A program made the translations under genes and the position numbers. This document shows, piece by piece, positions 43,356-51,113 of a stretch of DNA of 64,000 nucleotides. The notes beneath the pieces are model-generated. The model was not told the DNA's origin. It worked only from the letters and a program-made list of their open reading frames with translations, and ran no database searches. The stretch comes from Lentzea alba (lineage in GTDB: Bacteria; Actinomycetota; Actinomycetes; Mycobacteriales; Pseudonocardiaceae), in contig NZ_JAAMPJ010000011.1 in assembly GCF_011067745.1 (NCBI RefSeq), positions 242,646-306,645 on the forward strand, in the 5' to 3' direction. How positions within the stretch are numbered: position 1 is the stretch's first letter; each line of letters begins with the position of its first letter.

Positions 43356-44204
43356 CTAACCGGCGACGCCCTCGAACTCCATCGCCGGCTCGTCCTGCAG
43401 CAGGGTGGCCTGCAGATATGCCACGTTCGTCCCGGGATCGAGCCGCGGGTCGGCCAGCACAAGATCACCCGGTTGGCGGCCGTAGATCTTGAGCGACGTG
43501 ATGTCGTGCAGCCCGAACCCGTCGTCGACGCCCCAGTTCGCGAGGTTCGCCGCGCTCATCAGCTTCTCCGCGTCGTCCAGCGACGGCGCAGAGAAGTAGA
43601 GCCGCCCGTTCAGGTAGACGCCGCGCGCGCCGCTCGGCGAGATGATCGTGACCGGCCTGCCCGTGCGGCACGCGAGGAAGTGGAACGCGATGCCGCCGCC
43701 GCGCGAGCCGACCACCGTGGCCGCGGTCAGGCCGCTCCACGTCACCGGCCGCCGCGCGAACGCCTCTGCCTGGCCCAGCAGGAAGTCGCGGTAATTCTGC
43801 GGAGTGAGGTCCTGCAGATAGTTCCACATGCGAAAGACGTGGCGATAACCGAGTTTTCCGGCGAGTTCGAGCGCCGCGCGGTACGCGAGCCGGCCGGCGT
43901 AGGTGTGTTCGTCGCACGGTGGAATCCGGCCGGCGCAGAACAGGTATTCGCCGTCGTGCGCGTAGGCGATCGCTTTGTGCTCGCCGGATTCCACGCTGCG
44001 CGAACTGGTCCAGACCTCAGCGAAACCGTGGCCCTCTTCCGCGAGAAAAACCGTCAGTTCCGGATACCCGGCCGTCAACACGGGGTTGAAGGACGTGCCG
44101 GCGAACCGCACGACACCCAGCCGCGATCGAGCCGGGTCGTCCGGAACGACGGTGAGCGGCTCGAACGTCGAGGACAGCGCGCGAGCCCGCAGCTGACGAG
44201 TCAT
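43356..44204 (-). CDS. Chorismatase-like (FkbO/Hyg5-related) protein, divergent
   Basis: A 282-residue protein that I cannot place firmly. YRHVFRMWNYLQDL followed by NYRDFLLGQAEAFARR and GGGIAFHFLACRTGRPV resembles the central part of FkbO/Hyg5 chorismatases (RxWNY, YrxFnxGRxxAF). The C-terminal third (GRLYFSAPSLDDAEKLMS onward) does not match their expected ENPRQ and YGPRSP segments, so key active-site residues may differ. Start is ATG 44204. It stands alone on the minus strand, with 75 bp to the DUF4235 gene upstream and 38 bp to the VOC gene downstream. No biosynthetic partners are seen. Confidence 0.6.
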   Translation of the reverse strand: MTRQLRARALSSTFEPLTVVPDDPARSRLGVVRFAGTSFNPVLTAGYPELTVFLAEEGHGFAEVWTSSRSVESGEHKAIAYAHDGEYLFCAGRIPPCDEHTYAGRLAYRAALELAGKLGYRHVFRMWNYLQDLTPQNYRDFLLGQAEAFARRPVTWSGLTAATVVGSRGGGIAFHFLACRTGRPVTIISPSGARGVYLNGRLYFSAPSLDDAEKLMSAANLANWGVDDGFGLHDITSLKIYGRQPGDLVLADPRLDPGTNVAYLQATLLQDEPAMEFEGVAG

Positions 44205-44279
44205 CGCCGGTCAGGTTAGGTCGCCGGACCGGTGGTGTGAACCTTCGCGTCTCGTTTCGCGGCGCTCAATGCTCGGCGC

Positions 44280-44549
44280 TCAATCCTCTTCGTCACCGGG
44301 CCATTCGCCGGTGAGCTTCTGGAAACCCTTGGCGCCGCCGCGGTCGATCGCGGCTTTCACCAGGCCGAAGATGGCTCCCTGCAACGCCGCGGCCAGCAGG
44401 ACCTCACGCCAGGTGCGGTTCCGCATGGTGGCGCTGGGTGCTTCTTCGTCGCCCGCGACGAGTTTCCACACCTGGCCGAAGATCGCGGTCGCGAGGAAGC
44501 CTCCCAACGCGCCGAACAACATTCCCAGCGGGCGGTACAGGAACTTCAT
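44280..44549 (-). CDS. DUF4235 membrane protein
   Basis: An 89-residue protein with two short hydrophobic segments: MLFGALGGFLATAIFGQVW and LLAAALQGAIFGLVKAAID, separated by a loop with RNRTWREV. This matches the actinobacterial DUF4235 family. It is the third gene of the holin-like/DUF3618/DUF4235 operon and overlaps the DUF3618 stop by four bases. Its role is unknown; the trio is usually ascribed to envelope or stress physiology without direct proof. Confidence 0.88.
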   Translation of the reverse strand: MKFLYRPLGMLFGALGGFLATAIFGQVWKLVAGDEEAPSATMRNRTWREVLLAAALQGAIFGLVKAAIDRGGAKGFQKLTGEWPGDEED

Positions 44550-44833
44550 CCATTCCTCCTGGAAAGTTTCCAGATCACGAGGAGCACCGTGATCAGCACG
44601 GCCGCGATGGCCGCGGGGTGCCGGCGCGCCTTCTCGATCTGCGCGGCCACGGGTTCGGGCAGCGCGTCGACCGCCTGGTTGGTCGCGGCGGTCATCCGCA
44701 CGACCGTCTCGTGGGCCTGCTCCTTGACCCGTCCGGGCACGTCCACCTTGTGCGCCAACGCTTCCACGGTCTCACCGAGCTCGCGGCGGGTCTGCTCGAC
44801 GTCGCGCTGCAGCTGGTCTTTGGGATCGCTCAT
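44546..44833 (-). CDS. DUF3618 membrane protein
   Basis: A 95-residue protein with the DUF3618 beginning DQLQRDVEQTRRELGETVEALAHK (split here as the N-terminal amphipathic helix), a linker VDVPGRVKEQ and one C-terminal membrane helix (AAIAAVLITVLLVIWKL). Start ATG 44833 overlaps the holin-like stop as ATGA. It belongs to the three-gene membrane operon at 44280-45219. No enzyme function is expected. Confidence 0.88.
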   Translation of the reverse strand: MSDPKDQLQRDVEQTRRELGETVEALAHKVDVPGRVKEQAHETVVRMTAATNQAVDALPEPVAAQIEKARRHPAAIAAVLITVLLVIWKLSRRNG

Positions 44834-45219
44834 CGGTGGGCACTCTCCTTGATCGTCGCGATGTCCTGCTGGACGTTGTCCATCGCCTGGCGGGGCACCG
44901 GCGGAGCTGCCTGCTTGACCTGGCTCCTGCCCACGAGCGCGAAGATGCCCGCGAACAGCAGAAGGGCGGCCGCGACGATCAACGCGGCCGCCCACGGCGG
45001 TAGTACGAGTGCCAGCAGCAGGATCAGGCCAGCGACGACGCTGAGCCCGCCCCACCACGCGAACACGCCGGCCGCGCCGAACATCCCGGCGCCGACACCG
45101 GCGTGCTTGCCCTTGTCCTTCAGCTCCGCGACCGCGAGACGGATCTCATCGCGGGCGAGCCTGCTCACCTGCTCGGACAGCTGGTGGACCAGCTGCGCCG
45201 TCGACGTGTCGGTGTTCAT
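44830..45219 (-). CDS. Holin superfamily III-like (DUF1469) membrane protein
   Basis: A 129-residue protein with an N-terminal amphipathic helix (QLVHQLSEQVSRLARDEIRLA) and two membrane helices (AGVFAWWGGLSVVAGLILLLAL and AALIVAAALLLFAGIFALVG). This is the DUF1469/phage_holin_3_6 pattern found in chromosomal actinobacterial operons. It is not evidence for a prophage. Start ATG 45219. It heads the trio with DUF3618 and DUF4235 and follows thioredoxin by 40 bp. Confidence 0.88.
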   Translation of the reverse strand: MNTDTSTAQLVHQLSEQVSRLARDEIRLAVAELKDKGKHAGVGAGMFGAAGVFAWWGGLSVVAGLILLLALVLPPWAAALIVAAALLLFAGIFALVGRSQVKQAAPPVPRQAMDNVQQDIATIKESAHR

Positions 45220-45259
45220 GCCGATCGGCTACCCAAAGCCGATCGGGCGCAATCCCTGG

Positions 45260-45631
45260 TCAGCCCTGCTGGGCCTGAGCCTCCGCCACCTTCGCGTGAA
45301 CCTCTTCCATGTTCACCTCACGCGCCTGCTCGATCAGGCTGTCCAGCGCGTTCCCGGGCAGCGCGCCCGGCTGCGAGAACAGCACGACGCCTTCGCGCAC
45401 GATCATCAGCGTCGGGATCGAGCGGATCCCGAACGTCGCGGCCAGTTCCTGCTGCGCCTCGGTGTCGACCTTGCCGAACACGAGGTCGTCGTGCTTGTTC
45501 GACGCGGCCTCGTAGGTGGGCCCGAACGCGCGGCACGGGCCACACCACTCGGCCCAGAAGTCGACCAGGACGATGTCGGATCCGCCGACCACCTCGTCGA
45601 AGTTCTCCGTGGTCAGCTCGACCGTCGCCAT
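45260..45631 (-). CDS. trxA: Thioredoxin
   Basis: A 123-residue thioredoxin with active site WCGPC (Cys30 and Cys33) after VLVDFWAE, and the cis-Pro segment RSIPTLMIVREG. It transfers electrons to disulfides in the cytoplasm. A 15-residue C-terminal extension (VHAKVAEAQAQQG) is longer than E. coli thioredoxin. Start ATG 45631 lies 135 bp from the divergent transporter operon. No thioredoxin reductase gene is nearby. Confidence 0.95.
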   Translation of the reverse strand: MATVELTTENFDEVVGGSDIVLVDFWAEWCGPCRAFGPTYEAASNKHDDLVFGKVDTEAQQELAATFGIRSIPTLMIVREGVVLFSQPGALPGNALDSLIEQAREVNMEEVHAKVAEAQAQQG

Positions 45632-45766
45632 GTGGTCCTCCTCGTTTGCTGGGGGTACTTGCTTCCAACGAAGCAGGTGTCAACGGAATTCCCCCGCGTG
45701 CCGCCGGTCACCCATCGCTTCAACTTTTTGTGGACGTCTTCAACTCGACGTTGTACGGTCCCCGCC

Positions 45767-46669
45767 ATGATGCCGCGCCTGCTCGTGACCTCGCTGCTCG
45801 TACTGGGGCTCGCCGCCTGCGGGTCCACGTCTGACACCACGCAGACGTCCACGCCCCCGCCGTCCGACCTGGGCTCGGTCAAGAAGGACGACGCGCTCGC
45901 CGCGCTGGTGCCGCCCGCGATCGCGTCGGCCGGCACGCTCAAGGTCGGGTCGAACATCCAGAACCCGCCGAACAACTTCTACGACCAGGACGGCAAGACG
46001 CCGCTCGGGTCGGAGGTCGACCTGATCAAGGCGATCGCCGCCAAGCTCGGGCTCAAGGCCGAGCACAGCGACATGGCGTTCAGCTCCCTGATCACCAGCC
46101 TGGAGACCGGCCGCGTCGACGTGACGATGGCCGCGATGAACGACACCGCCGAGCGTCAGCAGAAGATCGACTTCGTCGACTACTTCACCTCCGGCATCAC
46201 GATCATGGTGCAGAAGGGCAACCCGCAGGGCGTCAAGGGCCCCGACGACCTGTGCGGCAAGGGCATCGCGGTGAACCTGGGCAGCTCCCAGGAGCAGTTC
46301 GGCAAGGAGCAGAGCCAGAAGTGCGTCGCCGCGGGCAAGCCGGAGGTCCAGCTCAGCGTGACCGACAGCGACACCGGCAACCAGAACCAGCTGCGCACCG
46401 GTCGCGTCGCCGCGATCCTCAACGACCTGCCGACCGCCGTGTACGTCGCGAAGACCGCGGGTGACGGCCAGTACTTCGAGGTCGTGCCGCTCGCGCCGAT
46501 CAACGGCGGCCCGTACGGCATCGGCGTGAACAAGCAGAACGCCAAGCTGTCCGAGGCGATCAAGGGCGCGCTGCAGTCGTTGATCGACGACGGCACCTAC
46601 GACAAGATCCTCACCACCTGGGACATCAAGCAGGGTGCGATCACCAAGGCCGCGATCAATGGCAAGTGA
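45767..46669 (+). CDS. Polar amino acid ABC transporter substrate-binding lipoprotein
   Basis: A 300-residue family-3 solute-binding lipoprotein. The lipobox is LGLAAC with Cys18. The fold signatures include TLKVGSNIQNPPNNFYD, GSEVDLIKAIAAKLGL and VDVTMAAMNDTAERQQKIDFVDY (a portion), typical of glutamate/cystine-type binders. Start ATG 45767 is used; ATG 45770 is in frame. It overlaps the permease gene by 11 bp. It is the first gene of a four-gene operon that ends in a PLP-enzyme/regulator fusion, which may hint that the ligand is an amino acid metabolised by that enzyme. Confidence 0.93.
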   Translation: MMPRLLVTSLLVLGLAACGSTSDTTQTSTPPPSDLGSVKKDDALAALVPPAIASAGTLKVGSNIQNPPNNFYDQDGKTPLGSEVDLIKAIAAKLGLKAEHSDMAFSSLITSLETGRVDVTMAAMNDTAERQQKIDFVDYFTSGITIMVQKGNPQGVKGPDDLCGKGIAVNLGSSQEQFGKEQSQKCVAAGKPEVQLSVTDSDTGNQNQLRTGRVAAILNDLPTAVYVAKTAGDGQYFEVVPLAPINGGPYGIGVNKQNAKLSEAIKGALQSLIDDGTYDKILTTWDIKQGAITKAAINGK

Positions 46670-47474
46670 TGTGCGCTCTGATCTGGAGGTCGTGCCGCTG
46701 CGCCACCCCTGGCGGTGGTTCAGCGGCGCGGTGATCCTGCTGGTCATCGTCGGTCTCGGCTGGGCGATGGCCGAGGCGCAGATCCAGTGGGAGGACGTGC
46801 CGGGGTTCTTCACCCACCCCGTGATGCTCGAAGGCCTGCTCAACACCATCGTGCTCGCCGTGGCCGCGCAGGGCGGCGCGATCGTGCTCGGCGTGATCAT
46901 CGCGTTGATGCGGCTGTCCGCGAACCCGGTCGCGCGGTGGTTCGCCGTCGGTTACATCTGGCTGTTCCGCGGGCTGCCGGTGCTGCTGCAGATCCTGATC
47001 TGGTTCAACCTCGCGCTGGTGTTCCAGAACATCAGCATCCCGATGCTGTTCTCCGTGCCCACCAACGTGGTGATGACCGCGTTCGTGGCGGCGCTGCTGG
47101 GGCTCGGCCTGAACGAGAGCGCCTACATGGCCGAGATCGTCCGCGCGGGCCTGAGCAGCGTCGACCCCGGCCAGACCGAAGCCGCCAAGTCGATCGGCAT
47201 GACGCCGCTGACCACGCTGCGCCGAGTCGTGCTGCCGCAGGCGATGCGGGTGATCATCCCACCGACCGGCAACAACTTCATCAACATGATCAAGGGCACC
47301 TCGATGGCGTCGGTGATCGCTTTCCTGGAGCTCATCCACGCCGCGAACAACATCTCCTCGCGCAACCTGGAGATCATGGAAACCCTGTTCGCCGCCGCGG
47401 CCTGGTACCTCGTGATGGTGTCCCTCGCGTCGATCGGGCAGCACTACCTGGAGCGTGCGTATGGCCCTCGTTGA
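46659..47474 (+). CDS. Polar amino acid ABC transporter permease
   Basis: A 271-residue integral membrane protein of the HisM/GlnP family. It begins with a short charged cytoplasmic N terminus (MASDVRSDLEVVPLRHP) and an extra N-terminal helix. The conserved coupling loop EAAKSIGMTPLTTLRRVVLPQA contacts the ATPase; the C-terminal helix ends in YLERAYGPR. Start ATG 46659 lies within the end of the binding-protein gene, and its stop overlaps the start of the ATPase gene. The complex would contain two copies of this single permease. Confidence 0.95.
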   Translation: MASDVRSDLEVVPLRHPWRWFSGAVILLVIVGLGWAMAEAQIQWEDVPGFFTHPVMLEGLLNTIVLAVAAQGGAIVLGVIIALMRLSANPVARWFAVGYIWLFRGLPVLLQILIWFNLALVFQNISIPMLFSVPTNVVMTAFVAALLGLGLNESAYMAEIVRAGLSSVDPGQTEAAKSIGMTPLTTLRRVVLPQAMRVIIPPTGNNFINMIKGTSMASVIAFLELIHAANNISSRNLEIMETLFAAAAWYLVMVSLASIGQHYLERAYGPR

Positions 47475-48219
47475 GGCGGTCGGGGTCCGCAAGTCGTTCG
47501 GTCACACCGAGGTGTTGCGCGGCATCGACCTGACCGTGGACCGCGGTGAGGTGGTCTGCCTGCTCGGGCCGTCCGGAGCGGGCAAGTCGACGTTCTTGCG
47601 CTGCGTGAACCACCTGGAGACCATCGACGCCGGCCGGATCTGGGTCGACGGCGTGCCCGTCGGGTTCCGTTCGTCCGGCGGGAAGTTGTTCGAGCTCCGC
47701 GAACGCGAAGTCGCTGCGCAGCGCCGTGACGTCGGGATGGTGTTCCAGCGGTTCAACCTCTTCCCGCACCGCACGGCGCTGGAGAACGTCATGGAAGGCC
47801 CGGTCCAGGTGCTGGGCCGGGGCCGCGCCGAGGTGCGCGCCGAGTCGTTGGCCCTGCTGGAACGGGTGGGCCTGGCCGAAAAGTCTGGTTCTTACCCGGC
47901 ACAGCTGTCCGGCGGCCAGCAGCAACGTGTTGCGATCGCGCGCGCTCTGGCGATGAAGCCCAAGCTGATGCTGTTCGACGAGCCCACGTCCGCGTTGGAC
48001 CCGGAGCTGGTCGGCGAGGTGCTCGACGTGATGACCTCGTTGGCCCGCGACGGCATGACGATGATCGTGGTCACTCACGAGATCGGCTTCGCCCGCTCGG
48101 TCGCCGACCGCGTGGTGTTCCTCGTCGACGGAGCCGTGGTGGAGAGCGGCACCCCGTCCGACGTGTTGGACAATCCGCAGCAGCCGCGCACGCAACAGTT
48201 CCTCGCAAAGGTGCTCTAA
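47461..48219 (+). CDS. Polar amino acid ABC transporter ATP-binding protein
   Basis: A 252-residue GlnQ-type ATPase. Walker A is GPSGAGKST, the Q-loop is VFQRFNLFPH, the signature is LSGGQQQRVAIARAL, Walker B is LMLFDEPTSALDPE and the switch His lies in VVTHEIGFAR. All are intact. Start ATG 47461 overlaps the permease stop by 14 bp; an in-frame GTG at 47455 is also possible. The stop lies one base before the TTG start of the fusion gene. Confidence 0.95.
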   Translation: MALVEAVGVRKSFGHTEVLRGIDLTVDRGEVVCLLGPSGAGKSTFLRCVNHLETIDAGRIWVDGVPVGFRSSGGKLFELREREVAAQRRDVGMVFQRFNLFPHRTALENVMEGPVQVLGRGRAEVRAESLALLERVGLAEKSGSYPAQLSGGQQQRVAIARALAMKPKLMLFDEPTSALDPELVGEVLDVMTSLARDGMTMIVVTHEIGFARSVADRVVFLVDGAVVESGTPSDVLDNPQQPRTQQFLAKVL

Positions 48220-48220
48220 G

Positions 48221-49885
48221 TTGATCGACGCCTCGTACCTCGCCCAGTTCCGCGAACCGGAGGGGTACCTCGACTTCGCCCGCTTCGGCCCGCCGTCGCT
48301 CCCGGTGGTGACGGCCACCTCGCGCCTGATGGAACAGGCCTCGCTGGCCGGTCCATCCACAGTGGACACGCTGATGCGCGAGGAACAACGGGTGAAGGCC
48401 GCCGTCGCGCGGTTGACCCGTTCGGACACCGACCACGTCGCGCTGGTGCCGAACACGTCGATCGGCCTGTTCCAGGCGGCGTTCGGGTTGTCCGGCACGG
48501 TCATGTACTCGGCGTCGGAGTTCCCGTCCAACACCTATCCGTGGGTGCGGGCGGGCCTGCCGTCGGTGGTGTTCGAGGGGCCGGTCGCCCCGGCCGCGGT
48601 CGCAACTCGCTTGACAGACGAGGTTTCGGCTTTGTCAGTGTCCGCTGTGGACTTCCGGACCGGCTATCGCGCGGATCTGGCGGCGTTGCGCGAGGTCGTC
48701 GGCGACCGGCTGCTGATCGTGGACGGCATCCAGGGCTTCGGCGTGGTCGACGAACCGTGGGAGCTCGCCGACGTCCTGGTCGTCGGTGGCCAGAAGTGGC
48801 TGCGGGCAGGGTGGAGCACCGGTTTCGTGGTGCTGTCGGACCGGGCTTTGGAACGGTTGTCGCCTGTTTTGTCGGGTTGGACCGGCGCTGTGGACGCGGG
48901 CTTGTTCGACAACTCGGTGCACGACGCTGCTGCTGATGCCGCCTCCTGGAACATCACGAACCTCTCGCCGGTCGTGTCCGGTGCCTTCGCGGAGGCGCTG
49001 GAACTGGTCGAGCTCGCCGGGGTTTCGGCTTTGGAGTCCGCGGTTTCCGCGGTGGTCGCGGAGCTGGAGGAGATCGTGCTGTCGTGCGGCGGCAAGATCG
49101 TGTCCGCCCGCGAGCGCCGGGGCGGAATCCTGGCGTTCACCATGCCCGAGGCCGCTTCGGTGGTGGGTGAAGCCTTGAACGCCTTCGGGATCGCGGCCAC
49201 CGTGCGCCCCGAGCACGTCCGGTTGTCGCCGCACGCCACGACCTCGCGCGGCACGGTGGAACGAGTGCGCGCGGCCTTGAAGTCGCTGTCCGGCTCGGCA
49301 GTGTCGCCGGTGCCGGCAGCGTTGTCGGCTCTGGTGCCGACGGTGGACTCGTTGGCGTCGGCTCTGGGACCGGACACCGAGGTCGTGGTGCACGACCTGT
49401 CCCGGCTGCCGAACTCGATCATCGCGATCGCCGGGTCGCTGACCGGCCGGCAGGTGGGCGGGCCGATGACCGACCTGTTGCTGGGGCTGGTGCGGCGCGG
49501 GACCACCACCGACATGCCCGGCTACGAGACGTACGCGCCGGACGGGCGGGCCATCTGGTCTTCGACGACGTTCGTGCGGGATGCGGCTGGGGTTGCGGTG
49601 GGCTGTTTGTGCGTCAACAAGCTGGCGGCGCACGAGGCTTCCGGGCCGGTGGAGTCGTTTCCGCAGGACGTGGACACGTTGCAACGGGTGTTGGTGGAGA
49701 AGGCGATCGCGGACGTGGGTGTGCCCGTTGAGCTGATGAAGAAGGTGCACAAGTCGCAGGTCGTGCGGGTGTTGGACGAGGCCGGGTTCTTCCTGATCAG
49801 GGACTCGGTCGACCACCTGGCGGGCGTCCTGGGGGTCACCCGCTACACGATCTACAACTACCTCAACGAGAACCGAGGGACCTGA
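48221..49885 (+). CDS. Class-V PLP enzyme fused to a YheO/DauR-like PAS-HTH regulator
   Basis: A 554-residue fusion. Residues 1-355 are a class-V aminotransferase/cysteine-desulfurase-like fold: phosphate-binding PNTS (77-80), PLP-ring Asp168 in IVDGIQGF and the Schiff-base Lys192 in VVGGQKWLRAG. Residues about 365-470 match the YheO-type PAS domain (DTEVVVHDLS, NSIIAIAGSLTGRQVGGPMTD in part, GCLCVN). Residues about 500-553 are its helix-turn-helix (LAGVLGVTRYTIYNYL). YheO/DauR proteins control amino-acid catabolism operons. Here the regulator is joined to an enzyme and follows the transporter genes by one base, starting at TTG 48221. I infer an enzyme-sensor that controls or processes the imported compound. 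Confidence 0.88.
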   Translation: MIDASYLAQFREPEGYLDFARFGPPSLPVVTATSRLMEQASLAGPSTVDTLMREEQRVKAAVARLTRSDTDHVALVPNTSIGLFQAAFGLSGTVMYSASEFPSNTYPWVRAGLPSVVFEGPVAPAAVATRLTDEVSALSVSAVDFRTGYRADLAALREVVGDRLLIVDGIQGFGVVDEPWELADVLVVGGQKWLRAGWSTGFVVLSDRALERLSPVLSGWTGAVDAGLFDNSVHDAAADAASWNITNLSPVVSGAFAEALELVELAGVSALESAVSAVVAELEEIVLSCGGKIVSARERRGGILAFTMPEAASVVGEALNAFGIAATVRPEHVRLSPHATTSRGTVERVRAALKSLSGSAVSPVPAALSALVPTVDSLASALGPDTEVVVHDLSRLPNSIIAIAGSLTGRQVGGPMTDLLLGLVRRGTTTDMPGYETYAPDGRAIWSSTTFVRDAAGVAVGCLCVNKLAAHEASGPVESFPQDVDTLQRVLVEKAIADVGVPVELMKKVHKSQVVRVLDEAGFFLIRDSVDHLAGVLGVTRYTIYNYLNENRGT

Positions 49886-50403
49886 GCGACCAGATGGCTG
49901 ATTCCAAGGAGTGTGCCCGCACCCCCGCTGTTGCCGATGGCGTCTGCAAGTACCGCCAACTCAAGATCAGCCAGCGTTTTCCTACAGCCAACTCGCTGGC
50001 CGCCGTGGCGGCCGGTTCGTGGCGGCTGCCAGGTTCGCAGGGCAGTTGGGTGTAGTTAGCGGCGATTGGATCATGAGTTGGTGGTGAGCCTTTTCCAACT
50101 TGTTCGTGCTGGTCCGCGATGTTCCCTCACCAGCAGATCGGCCGCGCGGCACCTCTGGCGTCACCGCGGCCCACGAGCCGGATTCCGCACGTGATGAACG
50201 CGCTCCCACGCACACGCTGATGGCGAGTTGGTAGTAGAAAACTGCCGACGCAAGCGTTTGCTGATCACGTCAGCTACTACCAACTTCCCTCATCAACACC
50301 ATGAGAGCGCGACCAGCCCGACACTCCCGCTCCGATGGCATGACCAGCTGAAACAGGATGGAAAAGGCTCGGTACTTGCAGACGCCAACAGGGCCATCCG
50401 CGG
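49886..50403. other. Gene-poor stretch with no supported gene
   Basis: I see no convincing coding sequence here. A 53-codon frame from ATG 49894 has no recognisable product and no ribosome-binding site. One feature stands out: 12-base inverted arms at 50226-50237 and 50274-50285 (AGTTGGTAGTAG and its complement) separated by 36 bases. The stretch adjoins a decayed XRE/DUF397 module and is likely degenerate DNA. Confidence 0.6.
50226..50285. repeat. 12-bp inverted repeat with 36-bp spacer
   Basis: AGTTGGTAGTAG at 50226-50237 is exactly complementary to 50274-50285. The spacing is too wide for a normal terminator. It could be a remnant of a mobile element end or a regulatory site. Without a transposase or target duplication I do not assign it. 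Confidence 0.5.
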
Positions 50404-50548
50404 TCACTGCTTTGCGATGAAGCCGAGTAGCTGCTGCCAGGTGGGGGGCGAGAACGCGAGGACGTCGCCGCTCGCCTTCTCGGATTCCCGCAGGTTGAGT
50501 CACGGGGCATTGATGTCGTTGTGGCGGTGGGCCTTGCAGCCGGCGGAC
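50404..50548 (-). pseudogene. Remnant of a DUF397 protein
   Basis: On the minus strand the last 33 codons read LNLRESEKASGDVLAF and SPPTWQQLLGFIAKQ, which match the end of DUF397 domains (VRDSKxPxGPxLxFxxxxWxxFL). An in-frame TGA at 50502-50500 interrupts the preceding GCKAHRHNDINAP. No start codon or complete N terminus remains. DUF397 proteins are normally encoded directly beside XRE regulators in actinobacteria, and here the remnant follows a broken XRE gene, so it is the decayed second half of such a pair. Confidence 0.6.
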
Positions 50549-50969
50549 TCAACCCATGTTGATCGGCCGGTTGATGTACTGGCTCAGCTTCTGGCGTGTT
50601 CGTTCCACGTCCAACGCGACCTTCGACAGTTGCTTGAAGTGCTGCCTCGCCTTGGCGATCGCGCCGAGGTCCTGGACGAACACGCGCGTGCGGAGGTTGC
50701 CGGGCAGTTGCACGATGTACTCGTCGAACGCGTGCTGGTAGCGGCTCTTGAAGTCGTTGACGAAGTCGATGTCCTTGCCGCACATGGACAAGTACTGGGG
50801 GTGAGGTCGACCTCGCTGGCGCGCGCTTTGCCGTGCTCTACCGTGGAGATCTTGCTGGGTCCCAGCCGAGTTTCTTGGCGAGTTCGTGACCCTTGAGGCC
50901 CGTGCAGGTCTCGCGCAGGTGCCGGAGTTGGTCGCCCAGGTCCCTGCTGTAAGCCGTGGAGGCAGTCAT
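50549..50969 (-). pseudogene. Frameshifted XRE-family regulator
   Basis: From ATG 50969 the frame reads MTASTAYSRDLGDQLRHLRE and then GLKGHELAKKLGWD, a typical XRE helix-turn-helix, until about 50858. There one base is missing and the next 19 codons continue in another frame (SKISTVEHGKARASEVDL). A second missing base near 50798, in a run of five G, moves the reading to a third frame (QYLSMCGKDIDFVNDF to the TGA at 50549). The repaired product would be about 140 residues with TRQKLSQYIN near its end. It looks inactivated unless the G-run indel is a sequencing error. Confidence 0.7.
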
Positions 50970-51113
50970 ACGCCAACGCTATGGCTTGTATTCGGTTCAA
51001 GCCTCTGCTCGTTCGGGTGAAAACAGTTCCGGTTCGGGTTCCGGTGGAGTGCTGGGCCTCTCCTGAAACTTTTGTCTTCCCTTCCCCGGCATCCGGGCTT
51101 TACCGTTCAAGGT

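Noticed and set aside
44830..45219. Prophage holin
   Set aside because: The holin-like protein is the chromosomal DUF1469 type in a fixed operon with DUF3618 and DUF4235; no other phage genes are present.
50226..50285. Insertion-sequence terminal repeats
   Set aside because: The 12-bp arms are only 36 bp apart, with no transposase or target duplication.
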